Counted from the first letter of the stretch, positions 1-9,393 are shown. The stretch is DNA of 64,000 nucleotides from Pseudomonas nicosulfuronedens (GCF_005877905.1 NZ_SWDV01000001.1:248001-312000); one strand, 5' to 3'. Program-made: numbers and translations. The notes: a model not told the origin generated them from the letters alone.

Positions 1-1
1 G

Positions 2-796
2 GACGCCGACGGCCTGCGCCGCTTCCGCCAGCGCGTCGGGATGATCTTCCAGCACTTCAACCTGCTGGCCTCCAAGACCGTCGCCGACAACATCGCCATG
101 CCGATGAAGCTCGCCGGTACCTTCAGCGCCGCCGAGATCACCGCGCGAGTGGACGAACTGCTCGAGCGCGTCGGCCTCAAGGACCACGCCCGCAAATACC
201 CCGCGCAGCTCTCCGGCGGCCAGAAGCAGCGCGTCGGCATCGCCCGTGCCCTGGCCTGCCGACCGACCATCCTGCTCTGCGACGAAGCCACCAGCGCCCT
301 CGACCCGCAGACCACCGGCCAGGTCCTGCAATTGCTGGCCGAGATCAACCGCGAGCTGAAGCTGACCATCGTCCTGATCACCCACGAGATGGACGTGATC
401 CGCCGCGTCTGCGACCAGGTGGCAGTGATGGATGCTGGGCGCATCGTCGAACAGGGCGAGGTCGCCGACGTGTTCCTCCATCCGCAGCACGACACCACCC
501 GACGTTTCGTCTTCGAGGCCGAACGAGTCGACGAGGACGAGCAGCACGATGACTTCGCCCACGTGCCGGGCCGCATCCTGCGCCTGACCTTCCGTGGCGA
601 GGCGACCTACGCGCCGCTGCTGGGCACCGTCGCGCGCCAGACCGGCGTCGACTACAGCATCCTTGCCGGGCGTATCGACCGCATCAAGGACCAGCCCTAC
701 GGCCAGCTCACCCTGTCCCTGGTGGGCGGCGACATCGAGGCCGCCATGGCGCAACTCAACGCCGCCGAGGTCCATGTGGAGGTGCTGCGCGCATGA
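2..796 (+). CDS. metN: MetN, ATPase of the D-methionine/methionine ABC importer (5' end missing)
   Basis: This is the ATP-binding subunit of a methionine importer working with MetI and MetQ. The frame is open from base 2, so the start and Walker A lie left of the window. Visible are the Q-loop (MIFQHFNLL), the ABC signature ([15 protein letters not shown]), Walker B ([13 protein letters not shown]) and the H-loop (ITHEMD). The last 80 or so residues form the NIL/ACT-like regulatory domain found in MetN proteins. The stop overlaps the metI start (ATGA), indicating translational coupling. The first in-frame ATG (41) lies inside the conserved nucleotide-binding domain and is not the true start. 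Methionine or its S-box-like regulation cannot be judged because the promoter is outside. Confidence 0.93.
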   Translation, partial: DADGLRRFRQRVGMIFQHFNLLASKTVADNIAMPMKLAGTFSAAEITARVDELLERVGLKDHARKYPAQLSGGQKQRVGIARALACRPTILLCDEATSALDPQTTGQVLQLLAEINRELKLTIVLITHEMDVIRRVCDQVAVMDAGRIVEQGEVADVFLHPQHDTTRRFVFEAERVDEDEQHDDFAHVPGRILRLTFRGEATYAPLLGTVARQTGVDYSILAGRIDRIKDQPYGQLTLSLVGGDIEAAMAQLNAAEVHVEVLRA

Positions 797-1458
797 GCGA
801 CTTTTTCGTAAACATCGATTGGTCGGAAATCCTCCAGGCCAGCCTCGATACCTTCTGGATGCTCGGCGGTTCGCTGCTGTTCACCGTCATCCTCGGCCTG
901 CCGCTGGGCGTGCTGCTGTTCCTCACCGGGCCCAAGCAGATGTTCGCCAACCGCGGCATCTACGGCGTGCTGGCGTTCATCGTCAACGTGCTGCGCTCGC
1001 TGCCGTTCATCATCCTGCTGATCGTACTGATCCCGCTCACGGTGATCCTGGTCGGCACTTCGTTGGGCGTCGCCGGGGCCATCCCGCCGCTGGTGGTGGG
1101 TGCCACGCCGTTCTTCGCGCGCCTGGTGGAAACCGCGCTACGCGAGGTGGACAAGGGCATCATCGAAGCCACCCAGGCGATGGGCGCCAGCACCCGCCAG
1201 ATCATCTGGAACGCGCTGCTGCCCGAAGCCCGTCCGGGCATCATCGCCGCCATCACCGTCACCGCCATCACCCTGGTGTCCTACACCGCGATGGCCGGTG
1301 TGGTGGGCGCCGGCGGCCTCGGCGACCTGGCGATCCGCTACGGCTACCAACGCTTCCAGGACGACGTGATGCTGCTCACCGTGGTGATGCTGGTGGTACT
1401 CGTCCAGATCCTGCAGACCGTCGGCGACAAGCTGGTGGTCCACTACTCGCGCAAATAA
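793..1458 (+). CDS. metI: MetI, methionine ABC transporter permease
   Basis: Inner-membrane permease of the MetNIQ importer. The 221-residue product has the usual family length and about five hydrophobic segments (around residues 20-45, 55-80, 85-105, 150-175, 190-210). The EAA-loop typical of binding-protein-dependent permeases is seen as [22 protein letters not shown] (split here only for description: EATQAMGAS then NALLPEA). It overlaps metN by 4 bases and is followed 41 bases later by metQ. The order N-I-Q is the standard operon order in Pseudomonas. Confidence 0.95.
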   Translation: MSDFFVNIDWSEILQASLDTFWMLGGSLLFTVILGLPLGVLLFLTGPKQMFANRGIYGVLAFIVNVLRSLPFIILLIVLIPLTVILVGTSLGVAGAIPPLVVGATPFFARLVETALREVDKGIIEATQAMGASTRQIIWNALLPEARPGIIAAITVTAITLVSYTAMAGVVGAGGLGDLAIRYGYQRFQDDVMLLTVVMLVVLVQILQTVGDKLVVHYSRK

Positions 1459-1499
1459 CCACAAGGCCCGCCGGATGCGGGCCGACCAAGGAGCCAACC

Positions 1500-2282
1500 A
1501 TGAAGAAGCTGTTCGCCGCGTTCGCTGCCGCCGCAGTCATCGCCACCCCGCTGGCCCAGGCCGCCGAGAGCCTGACCGTCGCCGCCACCCCGGTGCCGCA
1601 CGCCGAGATCCTCAACTTCGTCAAACCCATCCTGGCCAAGGAAGGGGTGGAGCTGAAGGTGAAGGAATTCACCGACTACGTGCAGCCCAACACCCAGGTC
1701 GCCGAGAAGCGCCTGGACGCCAACTTCTTCCAGCACCAGCCGTACCTGGATGAGTTCAACAAGACCAAGGGCACCAGCCTGATCGCCGTCACCGGCGTGC
1801 ACATCGAGCCGCTGGGCGCCTACTCCACCAAGTTCAAGAAGCTCGAAGAGCTGCCCTCCGGCGCCACCGTGGTGATTCCCAACGACGCCACCAACGGCGG
1901 CCGCGCCCTGCTGCTGCTGGACAAGGCCGGCGTGATCAAGCTCAAGGACAACAAGTCCATCACCGCCACCCCGAAGGACATCGTCGAGAACCCGAAGAAC
2001 ATCAAGGTGCGTGAGCTGGAGGCGGCCACCCTGCCGCGCGTGCTGACCCAGGTCGACCTCGCCCTGATCAACACCAACTACGCCCTGGAAGCCAAGCTGA
2101 ACCCCACCAAGGACGCGCTGGCCATCGAAGGCGCCGATTCGCCCTACGTGAACATCCTGGTTGCCCGCCCGGACAACAAGGACAGCGCCGCCATGCAGAA
2201 GCTGGCGGCCGCCCTGCACAGCCCCGAGGTGAAGCAGTTCATCCTCGAGAAGTACAAGGGCGCCGTCGTTCCAGCCTTCTGA
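1500..2282 (+). CDS. metQ: MetQ/NlpA-family methionine-binding protein
   Basis: Periplasmic substrate-binding protein delivering methionine to MetNI; 260 residues. The start at 1500 is set by the AAGGAG at 1488-1493, and the product begins with a signal peptide (MKKLFAAFAAAAVIATPLAQA). A longer frame reading in from 594 overlaps metI and is not real upstream of this point. No lipobox cysteine is visible at the cleavage site, so the protein looks freely periplasmic rather than a lipoprotein, unlike E. coli MetQ. Family residues include the FFQHQPYLDEFN stretch. Last gene of metNIQ; an intrinsic terminator follows 20 bases downstream. Confidence 0.93.
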   Translation: MKKLFAAFAAAAVIATPLAQAAESLTVAATPVPHAEILNFVKPILAKEGVELKVKEFTDYVQPNTQVAEKRLDANFFQHQPYLDEFNKTKGTSLIAVTGVHIEPLGAYSTKFKKLEELPSGATVVIPNDATNGGRALLLLDKAGVIKLKDNKSITATPKDIVENPKNIKVRELEAATLPRVLTQVDLALINTNYALEAKLNPTKDALAIEGADSPYVNILVARPDNKDSAAMQKLAAALHSPEVKQFILEKYKGAVVPAF

Positions 2283-2302
2283 TCGCCGCGAAGCTGACGC
2301 TC

Positions 2303-2333
2303 AAAAAAGCCCGGTCGAATGACCGGGCTTTTT
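2303..2333 (+). terminator. Intrinsic terminator after metQ
   Basis: Perfect stem AAGCCCGGTC/GACCGGGCTT with a GAAT loop and a T-run, flanked by an A-run, so it could work on both strands. It closes the metNIQ operon. Confidence 0.9.
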
Positions 2334-2354
2334 CGTTTCCGGCTTTTGGCTTTT

Positions 2355-2433
2355 GTAGGAGCGAGCTTGCTCGCGAACCCACCCAGCGCCGCTGCCATCG
2401 GCGAGCACCGTTCGCGAGCAACCTCGCTCCTAG
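2355..2433. repeat. REP pair, GTAGGAGCGAGC family (inverted)
   Basis: Two copies of a short palindromic element starting GTAGGAGCGAGC and ending TCGCGAA, facing each other about 33 bases apart; the right copy has a one-base change (AACCTCGC for AAGCTCGC). The same element recurs at 4839, 24057, 25769, 44076, 44728, 55154 and 57252. This is the classic extragenic palindrome of Pseudomonas and carries the GTAG foot recognised by RAYT enzymes. Confidence 0.9.
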
Positions 2434-2703
2434 AGGGTTCCGCCGGCCGCTCTATCCCGGCGTATTGAGCAATTTTTCACCAACCTTTCCTGCATATTTT
2501 CCATGCCGCAAAGGCATCGGTTTTTTGCGAAATCACGCAAAGGCCCGTACGGCGTGGCCTGCAGCGATTCTCCAAAAACACATAGCACTGAAAGTTATTT
2601 AAATAAGAGAAACAATCACTTCAAGAGCTAAGACGCTCCGCCAATCATGCAGGTCCGTTTCAAGCGCGACGTAGAGCCGCGCAGACCTGCAAGGAGATCG
2701 TTC
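2434..2703 (+). promoter_or_regulatory. Upstream region of tonB; AT-rich segment with a palindrome
   Basis: This gap is markedly AT-richer than its surroundings, as expected for a regulated promoter. It holds a 12-base palindrome TTATTTAAATAA at 2595-2606 and a small hairpin (ATGCC/GGCAT, 2503-2517) followed by six Ts, which could act as a leader terminator. TonB operons are usually Fur-controlled, but I do not see a convincing 19-base Fur box, so the regulator is left open. Confidence 0.35.
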
Positions 2704-3525
2704 ATGGCTCAACCCCAGCATGCCCTCGCGCCGGATGCTTTCCTGCGCCACGTGCCCGGCGGCGACCTGGTCGATCTCGGACGCCCGTTGCGTCACGCGC
2801 TGGAGCTGGGCCGCCATGTGCCGGCAAAAGCCCGTGCGCTGAGCCGCCGCGAAGCCGTCCTGCTCGGTCTGTTCACCCTGACGCTACACGGCGCGGTGAT
2901 CTACTGGCTGAGCCAGCAGCCCACTCCGCAGTTGCCGGAAGTGCCGCCGCAGGTGCCGCCGATGACCATCGAGTTCACCGCACCCACTCCGCCCGTGGTC
3001 GAGCCACCACCGCCCGAGCCGATTCCCGAGCCGGTGGTGCAGGAGCCGCCGCCCCCGGTGGTGGACGAGAACGCGGTGAAACCGCCGCCGCCCAAGCCGA
3101 TCCCTAAACCCGTCTCGAAACCTAAGCCGAAACCGGTCCCCAAGCCCGTGCCCAAGCCGGTCGAGCAGCCCACGCCGCCCAAGGCCGAAACCCCGCCGCC
3201 GCAACCGGCACCACCCGCTCCGCCAGCGCCGGCTCCGGCCCCGCTGACGCCGCCCTCGGCCAACGCCGGTTACCTGAAGAACCCGGCACCGGAATACCCG
3301 CCACTGGCCCAGCGCCGTGGCTGGGAAGGCACCGTGCTGCTGCGGGTGCATGTCCTCGCCAGCGGTAGCCCGAGCGAGATCCAGGTGCAGAAGAGCAGCG
3401 GCCGCGACGCCCTGGACGATGCGGCGGTGCGCGCGGTGAAACGCTGGAGCTTCGTCCCCGCCAAGCGCGGCGACGTAGCCCAGGACGGCTGGGTCAGCGT
3501 ACCCATCGATTTCAAATTGCATTGA
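2704..3525 (+). CDS. tonB: TonB energy transducer (TonB2-like)
   Basis: Couples the inner-membrane proton gradient to TonB-dependent outer-membrane receptors. I chose ATG 2704 because AAGGAG sits at 2691-2696; an in-frame ATG at 2647 lacks a ribosome site. The 273-residue product has a cytoplasmic N-terminal stretch of about 50 residues, one membrane anchor (LLGLFTLTLHGAVIYWLS), a long Pro-rich EP/KP spacer (about residues 75-180) and a C-terminal TonB domain (YPPLAQRRGWEGTVLLRVHV). The extended cytoplasmic N-terminus and the linkage to exbBD match P. aeruginosa TonB2 more than TonB1. Followed by exbB after 49 bases. Confidence 0.92.
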   Translation: MAQPQHALAPDAFLRHVPGGDLVDLGRPLRHALELGRHVPAKARALSRREAVLLGLFTLTLHGAVIYWLSQQPTPQLPEVPPQVPPMTIEFTAPTPPVVEPPPPEPIPEPVVQEPPPPVVDENAVKPPPPKPIPKPVSKPKPKPVPKPVPKPVEQPTPPKAETPPPQPAPPAPPAPAPAPLTPPSANAGYLKNPAPEYPPLAQRRGWEGTVLLRVHVLASGSPSEIQVQKSSGRDALDDAAVRAVKRWSFVPAKRGDVAQDGWVSVPIDFKLH

Positions 3526-3574
3526 TTCAACTTGCCCAGATCAGCCGCACGAGAAACGCGGAAGGAGAACACCC

Positions 3575-4291
3575 ATGAGTCTGCCCCTGAACCCCCTGGA
3601 ATCCGTCGAAGGCGCAGTCATCTGGCTGCTGGTCGGCTTCTCTGTCGTCACCTGGGCCCTGGCCCTGGTGAAAGGCGTCCAGTTCACCCGCCAGAAGTCC
3701 CAGGACAAGCGCTTCCAGAAGCAGTTCTGGAGCGCCACCAGCCTCGAATCGGCCGGTGACCAGGCCGCCGGCAAGCCCGGCGCCGGCGCCCGTGTCGCCC
3801 AGGCCGGATTCGCCGCCATCCAGGTCCAGGACAACGGCCAGCCGGACCTCGCCCAGTCGATCAACCACCAGGACCGCCTCGAGCGCGCCCTGCGCCAGCA
3901 GATCCAGCGCGAGCGCCGCTCCCTGGAGTCCGGCCTCGCGGTGCTCGCCTCGATCGGTTCCACCTCGCCCTTCATCGGCCTGTTCGGCACCGTGTGGGGC
4001 ATCATGGAAGCGCTCAAGGGCATCAGCGCGGCCGGTTCGGCTAGTCTGGAAACGGTCGCCGGCCCCATTGGCAGCGCACTGATCGCCACCGGCGTGGGTA
4101 TCGCCGTCGCCGTGCCGGCGGTGCTGGTCTACAACTACTTCCTCCGTCGCCTGAAGCTCACGGCGGCCGACCTCGACGACTTCGCCCACGACTTCTACAG
4201 CCTCGCGCAGAAGAGCGCCTTCCGCGTCGTCACCCTGCCCACCGCCGCGCGCAAACCGGCTGCCGGCGCCAGCGTGAAGGAGGCGAGCTGA
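3575..4291 (+). CDS. exbB: ExbB, MotA/TolQ/ExbB proton-channel subunit
   Basis: Inner-membrane pentameric scaffold that with ExbD converts proton motive force into TonB motion. The 238-residue protein has three membrane segments: one at about 12-32 (VIWLLVGFSVVTWALALVKG), and two in the C-terminal half within the conserved SIGSTSPFIGLFGTVWGIM region and GSALIATGVGIAVAVPAVLVYN. A clear AAGGAG precedes the ATG. It lies one base apart from exbD, so the pair is translated together. Confidence 0.95.
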   Translation: MSLPLNPLESVEGAVIWLLVGFSVVTWALALVKGVQFTRQKSQDKRFQKQFWSATSLESAGDQAAGKPGAGARVAQAGFAAIQVQDNGQPDLAQSINHQDRLERALRQQIQRERRSLESGLAVLASIGSTSPFIGLFGTVWGIMEALKGISAAGSASLETVAGPIGSALIATGVGIAVAVPAVLVYNYFLRRLKLTAADLDDFAHDFYSLAQKSAFRVVTLPTAARKPAAGASVKEAS

Positions 4292-4292
4292 C

Positions 4293-4694
4293 ATGGCCTT
4301 CTCGACCCAGGACAGCGACGAGGTTCTCTCCGAGATCAACGTCACCCCGCTGGTGGACGTGATGCTGGTGCTGCTGGTGGTGTTCATCGTTACCGCGCCG
4401 CTGCTGACCAACGCCATTCCGATCAACCTGCCCAAGACCGAGGCGGTCGCCCCGCCGGAGCAGAAGGACCCGCTGGTGGTGAGCATCGACGGCGCCGGCA
4501 AGTGGTTCATCAACAAGGACGAAATTCAGCCGGAACTCCTGCAAGGCAACCTGCAGGCGGCCAAGGCCAGGGACGCAGAAGTGCGTGTGCAGCTGCAGGC
4601 CGACGAGAACGTGAACTACGGCCAGGTGGCCAAGGCCATGGCCTCCATCGAGAAGGCGGGCATTACCAAGCTGGCGGTGATCACCGCGCGCTGA
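4293..4694 (+). CDS. exbD: ExbD, TolR-family biopolymer transport protein
   Basis: Second stator subunit of the TonB motor. At 133 residues it has the family length, one N-terminal membrane helix beginning with the proton-carrying aspartate (TPLVDVMLVLLVVFIVTAPL) and a periplasmic domain. The motif NVTPLVDVML is diagnostic for ExbD/TolR. Short spacing to exbB (ATG one base after the exbB stop) and a strong terminator downstream mark the end of the tonB-exbB-exbD operon. Confidence 0.95.
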   Translation: MAFSTQDSDEVLSEINVTPLVDVMLVLLVVFIVTAPLLTNAIPINLPKTEAVAPPEQKDPLVVSIDGAGKWFINKDEIQPELLQGNLQAAKARDAEVRVQLQADENVNYGQVAKAMASIEKAGITKLAVITAR

Positions 4695-4759
4695 GGCACC
4701 TGTAAGACACCTGAAACAGAGCGGGTGTAGAAAGGGACCTCCACAACGTACCGAGCTTC

Positions 4760-4805
4760 AAGGCCGCTCTCCCAATACTCAGGCAGGGGTGAGCGGCCTT
4801 TTTTT
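4760..4805 (+). terminator. Intrinsic terminator after exbD
   Basis: Ten-base stem AAGGCCGCTC/GAGCGGCCTT with a 21-base loop followed by an uninterrupted T-run (4799-4805). Confidence 0.85.
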
Positions 4806-4838
4806 ATGCCCGGCTTCGACATCCGCCGGATGTCGGGT

Positions 4839-4906
4839 TCGCGAGCAAGCTCGCTCCTACAGGTTTGAGCCGGAGCGCTCTTTGTCGGAGCGAGCTTGCT
4901 CGCGAA
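4839..4906. repeat. REP pair, GTAGGAGCGAGC family
   Basis: Two inverted copies, here in tail-to-head order (TTCGCGAGC... then ...GCTCGCGAA), separated by about 22 bases. The right copy has GTCGG in place of GTAGG at the foot. Confidence 0.88.
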
Positions 4907-5037
4907 CCGCCCCTGATCCGTCCACCGCCGTTCGTCGTCATCCCCACCTCGGCAATAAACCTATGCCTTTCAGGCCCTTCCGTGGCCGCCGCAGTTCTAC
5001 TAAGTTGATGACAGTTAGGAGACCTGAGGGGTACCGC

Positions 5038-5691
5038 ATGACATCGTCTCCCGCTTCGGAAGGCCCGTTCTATCCACCGACACTGGGGGTGCCGGAACGT
5101 TTCACACCCGCACAGCTGCGCGCCTCGCTCGACATCACCATGAGCGAACACGGCGCCGGCCCGGTGTGGCTGTTCGCCTACGGCTCGCTGATCTGGCGCC
5201 CGGAATTCCCGGTGGCCGAGGCACGCCGCGCGCGGGTACATGGCTACCACCGCGGGCTCTACCTGTGGTCCCTCACCCACCGCGGCACCCCGGAAGCACC
5301 GGGCCTGGTGCTGGGCCTGGACCGTGGCGGCTCCTGCTCGGGCTTCGCCTTCCGCCTGCCGGAAGACCACCTCGACGCCAATCTCTACGCGCTCTGGGAA
5401 CGGGAAATGCCCTATGCCTCCTACCGCCCGGAATGGCTGAACTGCCGCCTCGACGACGGCAGCCGCGTGCGCGCCCTGGGCTTCGTCCTCGAACGCCACT
5501 TGCCCAGCTACGCAGGCTCCCTGCCCGACAACATCGTCCAGCACGTACTCGACAGCGCCCAGGGCCACTTCGGCACCACCCGCGACTACGTCGAGCAGAC
5601 CGCCAAGGCACTGCGCGATTACGCCATGCCCGACCTCAACCTGGAAGGCATCCTGGCGCGCTGCTGTCCGTTGCGCCGGGCGCAGGAATGA
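5038..5691 (+). CDS. chaC: ChaC-like gamma-glutamylcyclotransferase
   Basis: Predicted to cleave glutathione (or gamma-glutamyl peptides) to 5-oxoproline, acting in the cytosol. The 217-residue product carries the substrate-loop motif YGSLIW (residues about 45-50) and the acidic catalytic region ALWEREM (about 122-128), as in ChaC. The start at 5038 follows AGGAG/GAGGGG-type ribosome sites at 5016-5031; the longer open frame from 4789 runs through a REP element and is rejected. No obvious partner: a REP lies upstream and a gap of 118 bases precedes the next gene. Confidence 0.85.
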   Translation: MTSSPASEGPFYPPTLGVPERFTPAQLRASLDITMSEHGAGPVWLFAYGSLIWRPEFPVAEARRARVHGYHRGLYLWSLTHRGTPEAPGLVLGLDRGGSCSGFAFRLPEDHLDANLYALWEREMPYASYRPEWLNCRLDDGSRVRALGFVLERHLPSYAGSLPDNIVQHVLDSAQGHFGTTRDYVEQTAKALRDYAMPDLNLEGILARCCPLRRAQE

Positions 5692-5725
5692 AGGCTTATA
5701 GCGATTCGTTTAGCTTAAATACTGC

Positions 5726-5777
5726 ATAAGCAAAGAATTTCTTATTCCTTAACGAATATTAAAACCCTCCCTAGAAT
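5726..5777 (+). promoter_or_regulatory. Promoter with inverted repeat upstream of the small hydrolase gene
   Basis: An AT-rich island holds an inverted repeat ATAAG (5726-5730) / CTTAT (5741-5745), a -35-like TTAACG (5749-5754) and, 17 bases on, a -10-like TAGAAT (5772-5777). The ATAAG...TTATTCC pattern just upstream of -35 resembles promoters of sulfur-starvation genes controlled by CysB in Pseudomonas; that link is inference. The implied start site near 5784 excludes ATG 5786 as the start codon. Confidence 0.5.
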
Positions 5778-5809
5778 GCCTTCTCATGACGATTCGAGAG
5801 GGCCGCTTC

Positions 5810-6391
5810 ATGCGCAACGAACGCATCCGCTACCTGATCGTGCCGGGCTGGCACGGATCCGACGACGCCCACTGGCAGAGCCATTGGCAGCGCGCCCTGC
5901 CGAACGCCGCGCGGGTGCAGCAGCAGGACTGGATCACCCCGCAGCACCACGACTGGGTTGCCGAACTGGACCGCGAAATCCGCCGCGAACCCGGCCGCGT
6001 GGTGCTGATCGCCCACAGCCTGGGCTGCGTCACCGTTGCCTCCTGGGCGGCCCGCGCCGACCGCCGCGCCCTCGCCCAGGTCGCCGGCGCCCTGCTGGTC
6101 GCCCCGGCCGACGTGGAACGGGAAACCTGCCACGAAGCGCTGCGCAACTTCGCCCCCATCGCCGCGCAGGCGCTGCCCTTCCCCGCCGTGCTGGTGGGTT
6201 CGGACAACGACGCTGCCTGCAGCCCGCAGCGCGCATTGATCCTCGGCCGCGCCTGGGGCACCGAGACGGTGATCCTGCCGTCCGCCGGGCACATCAACGT
6301 GAAATCCGGCCACGGCGCCTGGGAATCGGGCTACCGTCATCTCTATCGCCTGCAGTACCTGATCGACCAGCAATCGCGCCAGCGCGCCTGA
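5810..6391 (+). CDS. RBBP9/YdeN-family alpha/beta hydrolase
   Basis: A small serine hydrolase of unknown substrate. The 193-residue protein shows the family N-terminus (YLIVPGWHGSDDAHWQ), the nucleophile elbow AHSLGC (Ser at about residue 72), an acidic residue in VGSDNDAAC and the C-terminal histidine in SAGHINVKSGHGAW. GAGAGGG at 5796-5802 supports ATG 5810; ATG 5786 is too close to the predicted transcription start. It appears monocistronic with its own AT-rich promoter, which hints at sulfur or nutrient control, but no function is assigned. Confidence 0.85.
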   Translation: MRNERIRYLIVPGWHGSDDAHWQSHWQRALPNAARVQQQDWITPQHHDWVAELDREIRREPGRVVLIAHSLGCVTVASWAARADRRALAQVAGALLVAPADVERETCHEALRNFAPIAAQALPFPAVLVGSDNDAACSPQRALILGRAWGTETVILPSAGHINVKSGHGAWESGYRHLYRLQYLIDQQSRQRA

Positions 6392-6499
6392 TTCCGACCT
6401 CTGACGACCGGAGCATGGAGCGCGGTGTGACGACCGCGCCTATCCCATCGCGGCGCGGATTCGGCTAGGGTGAGGCATAGCCCCACGCCGGAGACCGCC

Positions 6500-7897
6500 A
6501 TGCCCCCGTTGCACGACCTGTCCGCCGTCGAACTGCTGGCCCTGTACCGCTCGCACCAGCTTTCCCCCGTCGAGTACCTGGAACACCTGATCGCTCACAT
6601 CGACCGCTGGGAACCGCAGCTTTGCGCGCTCTTCGCCTTCGATCCGCAGCGGGCGATGGAGCAGGCGCGGCGCTCCGAGGCGCGCTGGATTCGCTGCGCG
6701 CCCTGTGGCGAACTGGATGGCGTGCCGGTGACCATCAAGGAGCTGATCGCCACCCGTGGCGACCCGATTCCCCAGGGCTGCGCCGCCACCCTGCTGCAAC
6801 CTTCCACCGGCGATGCACCGCCCGCCGCGCGGATGTTCGAGGCCGGCGCGATCCTGCTGGGCAAGACCACGGTGCCGGACTTCGGCATGCTCTCCTCCGG
6901 GCTCTCCAGCTTCCACGAACTGGCGCGCAACCCCTGGGACCTGCGCATGAACCCCGGCGGCTCCAGCGCTGGCGCCGCCTCGGCCGCCGCCGCCGGCTAC
7001 GGGCCGCTGCACATCGGCACCGACATCGGCGGCTCGGTGCGGCTGCCGGCGGGCTGGTGCGGCCTGGTCGGGTTCAAGCCGAGCTTCGGGCGTATTCCCA
7101 TCGACCCCTACTACACCGGGCGCTGCGCCGGGCCCATGACCCGCACCCTGGATGACGCGGCGCTGATGATGAAGCACCTCGCCCGCCCGGACTGGCGCGA
7201 CGCCACGTCCCTGCCGCCGGAGGAACTGGACTGGCACATCGAGCCGCTGGACGTGCAGGGCCTGCGCATCGGCCTGCAACTCGATCCCGGCTGCGGCCTG
7301 CAGCCCGAACCCGAAGTACGCGACGCCGTCGAGGCAGCCGCGCGGCGCTTCGCCGATGCGGGCGCGGAAATCGTCGAAGTCCGACCGATCCTCGATCGCG
7401 AGTTGCTCGACGGCCTCGACAAGTTCTGGCGCGCACGCCTCTGGGCCGAGCTGGAAAACCTGCCCCGGGAGCGCCAGGCCAAGGTGCTGCCCTACATCTA
7501 CCAGTGGGCCGAGGGCGGCGCCTCGGTCAGCGGCGCCGACGCGGTGCGCGGCTACAACCGCACTTTCGACATGCGTCGACGGGCTGCCGAGCAATTCCAC
7601 GAAGTAGACTTCCTGCTCTCGCCGACCAACCAGGTCTCCGCCTTCCCGGCCGAATGGGCCTCGCCCACCAACGACCCGGCGCTGCCCTTCGAGCACATCG
7701 GCTTCACCGTACCCTGGAACATGTCCGAGCAACCGGCACTCTCAATCAACTGTGGCTTCACCAGCGCCGGCATGCCCATCGGCCTGCAGATCGTCGGCCC
7801 GCGCTTCGCCGACATCACTGTGCTGCGCTTGGGAAAAGCCTACGAACACTGGCGAGGCCCGATCCACCACTGGCCGCAGCCGCCGGGAGTCAACTAG
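6500..7897 (+). CDS. Amidase-signature family amidase
   Basis: Hydrolyses carboxylic amides in the cytosol; the substrate is unknown. The 465-residue protein has the Ser-cisSer-Lys triad: Lys in VTIKEL, the Gly/Ser-rich block MNPGGSSAGAASAAAAGYG, and the nucleophile block GTDIGGSVRLPAGWCG. It lacks the GatA context (no gatB/gatC nearby), so this is a catabolic or detoxifying amidase rather than the tRNA amidotransferase. Start chosen at ATG 6500 with GGAG at 6490-6493; a GTG at 6470 in the same frame is less likely. cls follows 42 bases downstream. Confidence 0.88.
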   Translation: MPPLHDLSAVELLALYRSHQLSPVEYLEHLIAHIDRWEPQLCALFAFDPQRAMEQARRSEARWIRCAPCGELDGVPVTIKELIATRGDPIPQGCAATLLQPSTGDAPPAARMFEAGAILLGKTTVPDFGMLSSGLSSFHELARNPWDLRMNPGGSSAGAASAAAAGYGPLHIGTDIGGSVRLPAGWCGLVGFKPSFGRIPIDPYYTGRCAGPMTRTLDDAALMMKHLARPDWRDATSLPPEELDWHIEPLDVQGLRIGLQLDPGCGLQPEPEVRDAVEAAARRFADAGAEIVEVRPILDRELLDGLDKFWRARLWAELENLPRERQAKVLPYIYQWAEGGASVSGADAVRGYNRTFDMRRRAAEQFHEVDFLLSPTNQVSAFPAEWASPTNDPALPFEHIGFTVPWNMSEQPALSINCGFTSAGMPIGLQIVGPRFADITVLRLGKAYEHWRGPIHHWPQPPGVN

Positions 7898-7939
7898 GCT
7901 CAAAGCCAACGCCGAGCACAAGGAACCGATCGCGCGCCC

Positions 7940-9373
7940 ATGCATTACTCCGCCTACATCGCCCACTTCCTGGTGGTCATCCAGTTGCTGGGAATCATCG
8001 CCGCGGTCCACGCCGTGCTCAGCGTGCGCACCGCTCAGGGCGCCATCGCCTGGGCCACTTCGCTGGTGTTCATGCCACTGCTGACCCTGGTGCCCTACCT
8101 GGTCTTCGGTCGCAGCCGCTTTGACGCCTACATCGGCGCGCGCCGGCAGGCCAACGAGGAAATGCACGTGGCCGCCGCCGAGCTGGACTGGCGCCCCTGG
8201 GTGGAAGAAGCCCTCGCCGCCCGCCAGTACCACGCCTACAAATCGCTCAAGGCCATGGTTGGCCTGGCGCGCATGCCGACGCTGGCGAACAACAAGGTGC
8301 GCCTGCTGGTGAACGGCAAGGCCTCCTTCGACGCGATGTTCGAGGCCATCTCCAGCGCGCGGAAAGTCATCCTGGTGCAGTTCTTCATCATCCGCGACGA
8401 CGCCCTTGGCCAGCGCCTGGCGCAACTGCTGATGGAGCGCGCCGCCAACGGTGTGGATGTGTTCCTGATGTATGACGGCATCGGCAGCCATTCGCTGCCG
8501 CGCCGCTATGTGGAAAAACTGCGCCAGGGCGGCGTGCAGGTACATGCCTTCAGCACCGGCAGCGGGATGATCAACCGCTTCCAGGTCAACTTCCGCAACC
8601 ACCGCAAGATCGTGGTGGTCGACGGCGTACGCGGTTTCGTCGGCGGACACAACGTTGGCGTCGAATACCTGGGCGAGAAGCCGCCGCTGGCACCCTGGCG
8701 CGACACCCACATCGAGCTGCACGGCCCAGCGGTGGCCTGCTTGCAGGAGTGCTTCGCCGAGGACTGGTTCTGGGCCACCCACGCGCTGCCGACACTGATC
8801 CTGCCCGATGGCTACGACGATGCCGGGATGCTCTGCCAGGTGGTGCCCAGCGGGCCAGCGGACACCCAGGAAACCTGCTCGCTGTTCTTCGTCGAGTCGA
8901 TCAACGCGGCGGTGGAGCGGGTGTGGATCACCACGCCGTATTTTGTCCCCGACGAAGCCGTCGCCGCCGCCCTGCGCCTGGCGGTGCTGCGCGGCGTGGA
9001 CGTGCGCATCCTGCTGCCCTCGCGGCCGGACCACAAGACGGTCTACGCCGCCTCCAGCCTCTACGCGCTGGAAGCCGTGCGCGCTGGCGTACGGGTGTTC
9101 CGCTACCAGCCCGGGTTCCTGCACCAGAAGGTGGTGCTGATCGACCACGACAGCGCCGCCGTAGGCAGCGCCAACCTGGACAACCGCTCCTTCCGCCTGA
9201 ACTTCGAGATCATGGTGATCACCGTCGACGAAGGCTTCGCTCGCGACGTGGAGAGCATGCTGGAAGAGGACTTCGCCCAGTCGGTGGAGATGACCCTGGA
9301 CGACCGCAAGCGCGTGCATCGGCTGCAGCAGTTGGGGATGCGGGTGGCACGGCTGGTGTCGCCGATTCTTTGA
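7940..9373 (+). CDS. cls: Cardiolipin synthase (two-HKD type)
   Basis: Makes cardiolipin from two phosphatidylglycerol molecules (or PG plus another donor) at the inner membrane. The 477-residue protein has two N-terminal membrane helices (residues about 7-28 and 37-55) and two phospholipase-D motifs: [10 protein letters not shown] with FVGGHN (about 215-235) and [13 protein letters not shown] with GSANLDNRS (about 393-420). Length and architecture fit ClsA. It converges on ahpF and shares the bidirectional terminator at 9575-9616. Confidence 0.93.
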   Translation: MHYSAYIAHFLVVIQLLGIIAAVHAVLSVRTAQGAIAWATSLVFMPLLTLVPYLVFGRSRFDAYIGARRQANEEMHVAAAELDWRPWVEEALAARQYHAYKSLKAMVGLARMPTLANNKVRLLVNGKASFDAMFEAISSARKVILVQFFIIRDDALGQRLAQLLMERAANGVDVFLMYDGIGSHSLPRRYVEKLRQGGVQVHAFSTGSGMINRFQVNFRNHRKIVVVDGVRGFVGGHNVGVEYLGEKPPLAPWRDTHIELHGPAVACLQECFAEDWFWATHALPTLILPDGYDDAGMLCQVVPSGPADTQETCSLFFVESINAAVERVWITTPYFVPDEAVAAALRLAVLRGVDVRILLPSRPDHKTVYAASSLYALEAVRAGVRVFRYQPGFLHQKVVLIDHDSAAVGSANLDNRSFRLNFEIMVITVDEGFARDVESMLEEDFAQSVEMTLDDRKRVHRLQQLGMRVARLVSPIL

Positions 9374-9393
9374 AGGTTTGGAGCGGGGGCTGG

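Noticed and set aside
594-1499. N-terminal extension of the metQ frame
   Set aside because: It overlaps metN and metI; the signal peptide and AAGGAG fix the start at 1500.
2434-2703. Fur box upstream of tonB
   Set aside because: The palindrome TTATTTAAATAA does not match the 19-base Fur consensus well enough.
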